Positions 1 through 9,400 of a stretch of 28,181 nucleotides of DNA are shown here, one piece after another; the first letter of the stretch is position 1, and every line of letters begins with the position of its first letter. The stretch covers positions 72,997 to 101,177 of the forward strand of contig BMAT01012846.1 of assembly GCA_019649035.1 (NCBI GenBank), in the 5' to 3' direction. Made by a program: the position numbers and the translations under genes. The notes under the pieces are model-generated. The model was given only the letters and a program-made list of their open reading frames with translations, was not told the DNA's origin and did no database searches. The stretch comes from Elysia marginata. Taxonomy: Eukaryota; Mollusca; Gastropoda; Plakobranchidae.

Positions 1-194
1 ACGAAAAGAAAGAGAGAGAGGGAGTGGACGCTTCAGATTGTTTCGCTATAAAGTCAGTGTCGCTTAGACGCATTTCGGTTTATCGCATGAATGGTTACAA
101 AGACAAAGAAGAGACTTGTAAAATCTTTTGATTTCTTTGCGGATCATCGTATTTTTCGGTTTACCGTCTTTCGGTTTAAAGGGATTCTACTGTA
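1..194. mobile_element. Terminus of a pogo/Tigger-like DNA transposon (cut by window edge)
   Basis: Read on the minus strand from 194 leftwards, the sequence starts with TA and then CAGTAGAATCCCTTTAAACC, a typical pogo/Tigger-type (Tc1-mariner superfamily) terminal inverted repeat next to a TA target site. The unit TTCGGTTTA occurs three times on the plus strand (near 74, 155 and 170), as expected for the repeated subterminal motifs of such elements. No transposase reading frame is visible. The other end lies outside the window, so it cannot be said whether this is a MITE or part of a longer element. Family assignment is by resemblance only. Confidence 0.5.
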
Positions 195-3100
195 ATTTCC
201 TTCAACCCACTTAAACACCAGAAAATGAAATAAGTACAAACTTAAAAGATGCGTATAGTTATGAGTTTTGAAGGTGCAAATTAACAGTGAGAATCAGCTT
301 AATCATTTTAGAAACCTCTAAAGATGTTTGAAAAATTCAAAGTGTCACATTTTGTTTTGTATATAAACTCGGGGAAACATAAATAAAAGACAAGAAGGGA
401 AAAAAGCAAGATTCAGCTCTATCATGCTCATAATATCCTTAGAACACCATAGAACAAACATTGTTTTCAAGTGCCATGCCATGGGGTGGCTAACTGAAGC
501 TTTAGGTTTGTACATTTAATGAGATCTTTCCCAATGCTATGAATTCAGGGATTCTCCAAGACTCCGACAAGAAGCCTGAGCTTTGAGCTTAATCTCCAGA
601 TTATACTTTTTAGGTATGTACAATTATGATGTCTTGTGGATTTGACTGTTACGCAGACCTGTCAACCTTATGGGATGATAAATATGTGACCAGCTGGGTC
701 AGACTGCTTGAAGCTAGAGACAGCATTTAATGCTTCTTCCAGTGGTTTCCAGAATATAGGGGAAATGTGGGTACAATCACAAGCTGTGATTTATGCTGAA
801 ACAAGGTATCAGGGAAGTTTCCTTTTGGGTGATGTTGAGAAGAATTTAATAAATCCAAGTAAATTTTCCACTCACAGACAAATGTGTAGAATTAACAAAA
901 AAAAACAACTGTCCTATGCCTGTTGAACAGTTTGCAGATCTGCTGAATGTACCAAGAGCAAAAATACTAATTTTATAGATAGCTCTCTAGTAAACAAAAA
1001 CCTGACCTTTTAAACAAGGAATTGAAGGTTAACAGGGTTTGTAATTTCTATCACATAAAATAAAAATATTTTTTAATATCACTGCAAATAAATATGAAGG
1101 GAGACAAATAATCCAGAATCGTGCCGTAGCAAAAGAAAATCCAGAGAAAATGTCTTGCAATAGAGTTACTACATGCAGCTGAAGATTCTGTACATGAAAC
1201 ATTTTTTTCAACACAATATGCTATACTTTTTTCTGTAATGCAATAAAAAAAAAAACAACTTAAGACAATGGAAGTTCATTGTCATGTCGCAAACAAGGAT
1301 GCAAGCAGCTTACACACAGAAAGCAAGATTTTTTCCCTATGATTTTTCAAGCGTGTCATTTAACACTAGTATTGCAAGGTGTACAGAGGCTCATTAAGAA
1401 CATAAAAAAATACCGCAAAAGACACAACATTGCCAACTACATTTTTTTTCTTAAGGATGACATTGCTGTTTTTTTAAATAATAGTAGAGTAATGTTTGTC
1501 ACCTAAAAACATGGGAAAAGAAACACAATATGTATCAAATTTAGAGTGTCTCTACGAACTATTGGCAAACCCCAGGTATTTTTTTACTCTGCACGGTTTC
1601 CAAGATCCAGACGTTTATCTTATTTATGTATGTTTTTAAATGTTTTGCTTAAATACCAATCCAGTTGGAAAGTATGAGCATGAAAATACACACTGGTGCA
1701 TTTTATAACGCTATAGCTTGCTCAATCATGATGACATTAAATCCTGTTTAAAAAAAAGACCAAGAGTCACAAAGTAAGCCTGTAGGGAGGATAAGGAGTA
1801 CATGACTAAGCCAAAGGTGGTTGTTAGTGCCCTTCCACCTTTTGGGGATGGAGAGACTAGGGCTTATTACCATTAAAGGCATTTGTCTTGTGGTTTAATG
1901 TTTTGGTGTGTTGCTGCAAAAAAATCAGGTACTGAAATGCCAGGTATCGGTGTTGTGCACTAGGGATTGGGCTCCACTCCACCCATCAATCTCAGTTTAG
2001 ATTTACCAGAACAGTTGAAAAGTATAAATTAAGTCAATGGGTAAAATCAGTTGCTGCCTGGTATCTATCAAGAACCGCTTTCTGAGAGAAAAAGATACGC
2101 AGATCTTCTGACTCCAGCATTAAATTTCAAAAGCTAAGACAAGCACTTGGTTTTATTAACATAGAGTTATGGCTGAGGCCAAATTTACAATTTAAGATTT
2201 GGCCTACAATTATTTGGTTATTTTATGCGTAAACTTTTCAATTAACACAGTTAAATAACAAAAAAGGGTCCCACACCTTTACAGTGTGTATCAAATGTAA
2301 TATCTGAGCGAATTTGCATTTTATCCAAATTACAATTTGGCAGAAGTTTGGCCTGACTTGAACTTTGACCTGGAATATTTTGATAATATGTATATTTATC
2401 AATGACAACATTGTGTTTTTAGTTAATGTATATTATATTGAAAGTATTAAAACCACTTTTAGCTTACCCCATATGGGGTGCGTAACAAAAATCAATTTCT
2501 AGACACGCTAATTGGGGACAAAAAATAAGGTGAGAGTATATTCAAATACAAGGACTAGCTAGTAAAAGCAACGCGCACAATTATTCAATTTCTATCGAGC
2601 AGACTTTTTTTCATAGACTGCCCAGGAGGGAGTTGTGTGATTTGGGGGGAGGGGTGGGAGACACAAGAGTGATGGTCAGGCTGTTGTAAAATTCAAGGTT
2701 GCCATTGGTCATTCTTGGACTTCCTCAGGAAAATGAACTTGGTCGTTGGGCAGAATTGACATCACCATTTTATATGTCTCTATCTGACAAACAACAAACT
2801 AACAGTAACAGAGGCCTGAGATTCACATGAGACTGCCATGTTTGTTATTAGCTTAGTTAATAAACAAAGAAACAAAGATTTGTAAAAATTTGTAGAGCAA
2901 TGAAGTAATTGAGAAAAATTCTATATTTCAGTGGATGTTATTTTGATACTTGAGAATAGTTTTAACCCTGAAACTTTAACGCAAGCTATTGTTTTAATTG
3001 TAATTGCATTTTCATAATACTTCAGGGGTGTTAAAGCCAAGGCATTCAGAGAGTTTGGATCTTCTGTTTAGCCTTTAACTCCAGGCTGTAATTTAATGTA

Positions 3101-3418
3101 GCTATTCTTGAGGCACCTTGCGTGATATGAGCATAAAAAATAACTTAATGTTATAAATCATACTCCATTTCATTTTTATTTGGTCAATTTTAAGGATGAT
3201 AGTGCAGTTTCTGCTAAGTCTTGATTATGTTAAAGAATATATATTATGGAGATAAAATAGTTTTAACCTATTTAAATAGTTCATTGTGCAAAGTAAGTAA
3301 ACTTTCTTTGGTCTTCAACCTAAGTAGAATAGCTTAATATTGCCAAATTAACAAAAAATTATCACTGATCAAAATTGGGTTATAGTGTTAAACAAGAGGG
3401 TGAAAACGCTATCTCGTG
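195..3418 (-). other. Probable 3' UTR and downstream non-coding DNA of the UBAP2L-like gene
   Basis: No convincing coding region on either strand; the short open frames here are AT-rich chance frames with no recognisable motif. If the tentative last exon ending at 3419 is right, the first canonical minus-strand AATAAA is at 3180-3175, about 240 bases after the stop, and would be a reasonable poly(A) signal. An alternative last exon with an acceptor at 1915-1914 is considered under findings. Poly-A/T runs and a G-rich stretch (2643-2660) are present. No repeat family was recognised. Confidence 0.4.
3175..3180 (-). terminator. Candidate poly(A) signal AATAAA
   Basis: The minus strand reads CCAAATAAAAATG here. 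It is the first AATAAA after the tentative stop codon at 3421-3419 and lies about 240 bases downstream of it. Its role depends on that last-exon call. Confidence 0.3.
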
Positions 3419-3444
3419 CTAGACAGGCATAAAACCCCCTCCCC
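3419..3444 (-). CDS. Tentative terminal coding exon of the UBAP2L-like gene
   Basis: A strong acceptor (a run of ten T followed by CAG at 3447-3445 on the minus strand) precedes a frame that accepts the one-base overhang of the previous exon. It reads R-GGGFMPV and then a TAG stop at 3421-3419. The acceptor is the best pyrimidine tract downstream of the last secure donor (3966), and a poly(A) signal follows. The eight residues match no C-terminus that I can recall for this family, so the call rests on splice signals alone. The competing acceptor at 1915-1914 would instead add a 13-residue tail. Confidence 0.3.
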
Positions 3445-6400
3445 CTGAAAAAAAAAAGATATGTAAGGACTGTAATAGGACTTAACATTACTAAAATAAG
3501 TAACGAAGTATTGCAGGAAAACTAACCATAAGCTTGTACCTGTTAGTCCCAGCGCTATTTTAAATTTATCCTACACTTATAATATAAGTTATTGATCTGG
3601 CATAATATAAGTACTCCATAATTTTAGGCTGCAGTTCATGCAGTGGTTTAACAAACTTTTAAAAAAGTTAACAAAATTTAAGCAGGGGAGAAAAGTCAAA
3701 GACATTAGGGTAAAGAAACTTTCCAATCCAATTGACCTCAAAATGAGAAAGTGGTAAAAAGTTTTGTGGGGAAGGGGTGAAGAAAAATAAAGTTGCACAA
3801 GAGAACTGCAGTGTTCGCAACACAGAAGTATTGAAATAAGTAACCAAATTAATGAATGAACCAGATAGAAAGGAATGAGGGGGAGCCAAACATGTGCAAC
3901 AAGCAAAGCCAATGAACAAATCAACAAAATTAGTAAGTGACAAGAGGGACTGACTGGTGGACATACGTGTTCCGGCCGCCTTGCCAGGGTTCGGGGAGCT
4001 GCCATAGCCAGTCTTTGAAAAGTCTTGAGCTTGGTTGAGCTCATCATAGCCTGGCAAATAACCAGCCAGGTCTCAGTCACACAAGGTTTCTTCACCAACT
4101 TTACACAACACTAGCACAAACTCATTCAATTCTAATATTTTAATGTCTAGCAAATTTCACACATCGCATAATCAAACGTATAGAAGAACTAACCAATAGA
4201 TCACATACTTCTGCTTTTGTTTATACCCCACACTGCATGCCGCCCTTTCTCCATTTTAACTATATTCTTTTTTTTAATAAAACATAACTGCTATTTCATA
4301 ATTACGAATCTTTTAAGATCAAACAAGTGAGACCAATGAGCTTAAATCAGCTTTATTCTAAAAATTAGACCTTTCTCAGGACAACACTCAAGTCTATGAA
4401 AAAGGCACCAGTAAGTATCTTATAGAAGCAGGGTTGTTAAAAGTATCAACCATGAGCAATGTCAATTTGATATTTCGGCAGTTTCCAAGTAACTTCTATT
4501 GTAATAAGATCTGTGAAAAGGGACACAGTTCGATGAAGGCCTGCACATTTTTAACAATGTCTTTGTTTCATCGGTAGAAAGCTATACTGTCTGTACGACT
4601 CATTCTAAAAGTCACCCTTCACCTGAGGTCAGTAACACCTGAGGTCAGTAAGGCATGAGGCAGAAATAGGCTTTAAAAAAAAAGGACAGAAATGATTATT
4701 GTCAAGACCAGTTCACACAAGCTCTGATTTATCATTCTTAAGGATCAATAATGCACCCATTATGCTCAATGTGCATAAATACTGTATTTTGTTACAAGTG
4801 GTCAGTCAGGAAGTGGTTTTCTCCATTTCATATACAGAAGAACGAAAGTATTATACCAAGTCATCATTTTGACCACTGAGGCATAAGTTTAGTCAGTGAA
4901 GGCCTTAGAAAAGCTGCCTGGATAAAAATTTTATGTGCGCAAATTATTGTTACAATTTTAAAATATTATTTATTCAACAAACTTTGCACTCTCGATTCCC
5001 TATGAATCCCCTTCTCCCCTGCCCTGCCTGTTAAGATTTAGTTAACTGGCAATTACAAAGACCAAAAAGGGTACAAAGAACAAATAAATGAGAGAAAATT
5101 TAACTAGGCAGATAAAACCAGCAGATAAGAGTTTCTATCTCAATGTCTCACCTTTGGTAGAGTACATATGGGACGCATACGACTTCTGAAACTGGGTAGT
5201 AGCCGTTGTGCCAGCGTGAGCAGCCGCATTTGTCACTGGCGGCATCTGAAAAAAGTTCCAAATATAATGACAAAATATGTCATGCAACCAGTCAAAATGA
5301 ATCTTAAGCAAAAATTGGAAGGTAGTCAGATAATGGTATCACCGAGATGCTCATTTAATTCGGCAGGGTTAGAACTTATTAAATTTCACAAAAGGGAGAA
5401 AATAGCATTTAAAGTTTAGACGACTACAAAGGTGTCAAGCCCTTTGTAACCATACCAATGAGATTTAGACACATAAAGCATGAAATTTTAACATGAATTT
5501 AGGTGTGAAAACTGTTTAGAAATGGTTTTAGCATCAATATCTAAAATTTAAAAAATTGACTTCTGATCACCCACTAAACTTTAAAAACCTAGATCTAAAA
5601 ACTAAGCCATTGGACTTTTGATTCATTTGGACAGAATGCGAGACACATAATTATTTTTGTACAGCGCACAACCATCAACCATTGTGTAACCGTATGCATT
5701 TAAAACTCCCTACATTATGCGTATCACTTAAAACTTACTAATCCAACAAAGCATTTCTTCACTTCATTGGTAAAGAGAACAGTAACTCATGTATTACATA
5801 GAGGTGTCTTACAAAATTGGCGGTAAATCAGGAAATATTCTCTCTTCATTACTAATCAGGAGAACGAAAGTATACAGATCATCATACAAACCGCCAAATT
5901 TTAATGTAAAAATCTCATACAGAAAAGCTGAACGTAACAAATTTTTGAGTAGTTTGATATTCTAAGTCAATTTCAATATGTGGTATATTTGTCCTGATAG
6001 TAAGCATTCGACTTTCGACTCATTTGGACAGAATGCGAGACACATATTTTTGCACAACGCACAACCATCAACAATTGTGTAACCTTATGCACTCAACTCC
6101 CTACATTATGCGTATCACTTAAAACTTACTAATCCAACAAAGCATTTCTTTACTTCATTGTTAAAGAGAACAGTAACTCATGTATTACAAAGAGGTGTCT
6201 TACAAAATTGGCAGTAAATCAGGAAATATTCTTTCTTCATTACTGATCAGGAGAACGAAAGTATACAGATCATCATTCAAACCGCCAAATTTTAATGTAA
6301 AAATCTCATACAGAAAAGCTGAACTTTACAATTTTTGAGTAGTTTGATATTCTAAGTCAATTCCAATAAGTGGTATATTTGTCCTGGTAGTAAGCATACA

Positions 6401-9400
6401 AGTCAAAATAGCCAATGCTTTGGTTTTAAAATTGAAATGCTTGCTTTTTTCAATTTGAGTAGGAAAAATAATTATTATAAACTTAAGAATAAAATCGATG
6501 GAGTAAAACCATTCGTGTGGCAAACGTTACCCCATGAGACAAAAAAAGTCATCACAGGCTCATATGCATGCCTGAAAAGTATAACTGCACACAACCTAAA
6601 TAACACAAGTTTACTACCTAATCAAAATATGCAGTGGAATACACGTAGACGAAAGATCTTACATACCATAAGCTTTGAGTATTTTTTGCCTCCATGACAA
6701 TGATAAAAGAAATAGAGGCTACTCAGAAGTGATAAAATTCCTTCTTCATAAATAATTGCCAAAACTATACTTATCAGTTCTATGTTTAGCAATGAGAGAG
6801 GTGTCGGTCTTAACGAAAAAAATGAAGATCAAACAACATTTGTATATTTTTGGCCTTGCACTTTATCTGAATTTTGAAATTTTTGTATTCACAGAGAACA
6901 GTACCTCATCTATTACACACAGGCGTCTTACAAAGTTGGCGGTAAGTCAGGAAATATTCTCTCTTCATTACTGATTCAGGAGAACGAAAGTATACAGATC
7001 ATCATTCTAACCGCCGAGTATTAATGCACCAAATTTCACATAAAAAAGATTGACTTTTCATGGATTTTTTGGTGCAGATCCAACAGTTGTTTTCATTGCA
7101 CCCTAGCATTTAAACAGTTACTTGTTGGGAAATGTCAGGAATGGTTTTTAAGCCAAAATGGCTCTTCCAGTTGTCATTGCAAGCTTGAGTGGCATTTATT
7201 GACTCATCACTTGGCCTTTGGAAGTGTCATGATGGAGCGCTTTATCAATTGTTAAGTCATTAAGAAAATTTTTGGGGAACAAAACAAAAAAAAAAACCAA
7301 ACCAAAACTTTAGTTATTTAGTTTTCTCTTCATTTAATTAAAAAACAACTCACACCTTTCAGATAGGCTAGTGATACTGGGAACATTAAGATAATTAAGA
7401 TAACGGTATTTAGTAAATTTCATTACCTCTTCTCAGATTTTACTCTGGTTATAAAAAAAAAATAAAACAACTGGTTTGTATACTTTAAAACACAAGAAGA
7501 GCACCTATGAAATTCAGTTGCGAAAGCTGCATTATGCTTTTTATCATTTTAAAATGAATATTACTGGTAGTTTTGCTTTTAAAAACAACTTTAACAGGAG
7601 ATTGTAACCATGTCACATGATTTCATTGAGAGAAAAAAAAGCATTTGATCCCAGTGGTCAGTCAGGCCATATTTTTCTTCACATGAGATTCAGGAGAACG
7701 AAAGTATAAGGGTCATCATTCTGACCACCACTAAAAAAAGTAACTACCAGATCAGATTTTGTTATTTTCCAAAACTAATTGGGAACTGCAATTTGTTATT
7801 TGGTATAGAAAGATCGTTAAGAATAAGATAATGAACCAAGGGCTAGTAATCTGGTTAAACTTTTACAAGACCTTTTGTGGGAAATATATATAAACCTACC
7901 GGGAACATTGGATACTGAAGCCCTGCAGCCGTTCCAGGAAACATGGAAGGGTAGTAAAAGCCATAGTAATTCAGGAAAGGCTGAGCTGCTGAGTGAGCGT
8001 TCTGTGGTTGACTGGACGAATTTGGACTCTGGGCATCTACTCTTGGCACTTTTGTTGAATCAGCTGACGTACCTGGAAAAACAAAGCCTCCTTAAATCTA
8101 CTGTAAAAGTAGAAACATTTGAAATGAAAGAAAACAGGTTTTATTTGTTTAATTTAAAAAAATATCTTTATCTAAGGGCTACATGCACAATCCAAAATGC
8201 TATGTACTAGCAAATGGTGCACAACCTTTGGATCATGTCAATGCCGCTTTTACTATGTTGTAAAGTAGTCATATACCTTTTTTGAAAGTTTTTCTTGTTA
8301 AGGACACAGTCGAGGTTATTTTTTTAAATCTTTAGATTTCCAGATAGATAAATACAGGAGAAGATACAAAATGAATCTATTACTTTGCCTGGAACCCTTC
8401 ATATGGATCATCTGCTTCACATGTATCTTTTCGAGTTCTTGTGCTGCATGAGTTTGGGTGTTTCAATATGCCGAGTTGAAAGACCTGAATAACTAAGACT
8501 TAGCTAATTTGAAAGACCCAGACGTTCTACTGCTTTGTTTGCAAGGCTTTGAAAATGCACAACAGGGGACAGTCTAATTGGAACAAAGAAGTTACAAAAT
8601 CTAAGTGGGTACAACTGTTGTTACCTGTGAAGGGTACATTTGGCAGAGGTGGTTGCTGGTCTCGACCTGTGGGCAATGTTGATCCAGGTGGGGCAGGGAA
8701 AGCACTCATATCATAGTAGCTTCCTGTTTGCTGAAAAACAAGAAATTTAACCACTAGAGTGAAGTCACAGTCAACTTGGTGCACAGTAATAACATACTAT
8801 ACAGTAAAATTCTTTTTAACAAACATAAAGCTACAATGCATAGCAAATTACAAGGGTTCTCACATAGTTTACTTAATGGGGTTTAAATGCATTGGAACTT
8901 TTTATAGACCCTCCTACTGTTTGGCTGTGAAACCAGTACAGTACACCTGAAGCAAAATGAAAAAAGTCCTTAGGTCACAACAGAGTGAGAAATTTTTTTT
9001 CTTCGTCAAAGGAATTTTACATAACTGGCTGTCTTACCAGGGGCATCCTCTGCTGCAGCAACTGCATGTCTTCATAGCCGTAAACTGGTGGCACACTCTG
9101 GATAATCAAACAATCAGCAATCAATTTACCTTTTAAAGCAATAAGTACATATCTTTCTTACTACTTGCATATAGATAGATAGGCTATAAATAAACATACA
9201 TTGCATTTGTCGCCTCCTTAACATTATTCTTTTCATACTTTTGACAACAAAATGTCATAACTGCACAACTAAACCGAAATAATTTCAACTGAACCATCCC
9301 AAATTTTAACAAAACAAAACACAAAAAATTGCTCATTACCAAAAATTAATTTTAAAATATTTGAAAGCATATAGGAATCATTATGATGAATTCAATTTTA

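Larger units (their letters stand above)
4051..5151 (-). other. Intron hosting snoRNA copy A
   Basis: Donor GTGAGA at 5151-5146. Holds one box C/D snoRNA (4797-4877) and an exact 16-bp tandem duplication (unit CACCTGAGGTCAGTAA at 4620-4635 and 4636-4651). The rest is AT-rich with no recognisable gene. Confidence 0.75.
5613..6398. repeat. Tandem segmental duplication, period about 390 bp, carrying snoRNA copies B and C
   Basis: The segment starting at 5613 (CATTTGGACAGAATGCGAGA and following) is repeated from about 6009 with a few per cent mismatches and small indels. Both units include the same 5' flank (GCGTATCACTTAAAACTTAC), the snoRNA and the 3' flank up to the shared TTGTCCTG.TAGTAAGCAT. 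The guide motif is offset by 390 bp. Part of the flank (AGAGAACAGTA...GTCTTACAAA) also precedes copy D at 6894-6935, showing an older duplication from the same ancestor. Confidence 0.9.
5246..7899 (-). other. Long intron hosting four box C/D snoRNAs
   Basis: Donor GTAGGT at 7899, acceptor at 5247-5246. Contains snoRNA copies B to E and a tandem segmental duplication. No further coding exon with matching phase and composition was found between the snoRNAs, although a very short one cannot be excluded. The remaining sequence is AT-rich. Confidence 0.75.

Noticed and set aside
2600-2700. Exon-like frame LQQPDHHSCVSHPSPQITQL on the minus strand as the last exon
   Set aside because: The only nearby acceptor has no pyrimidine tract, and joining it in phase with the preceding exon hits a stop immediately.
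3589-4098. 169- and 129-codon minus-strand frames around the last secure exon
   Set aside because: They include exon 4050-3967 only in part, then run through intron sequence with hydrophobic AT-rich translation. The donor GTATGT at 3966 ends the real exon.
5860-5874. GAGAACGAAAGTATA as an inserted 18S rRNA fragment on the plus strand
   Set aside because: The match is limited to the guide length and placed exactly beside the D' box in all copies. It is antisense guide, not rDNA.
5817-7730. The regularly repeated 80-bp units as a CRISPR array or satellite
   Set aside because: Spacing is irregular, the DNA is animal, and the units show C/D boxes with paired termini, so they are snoRNA genes.
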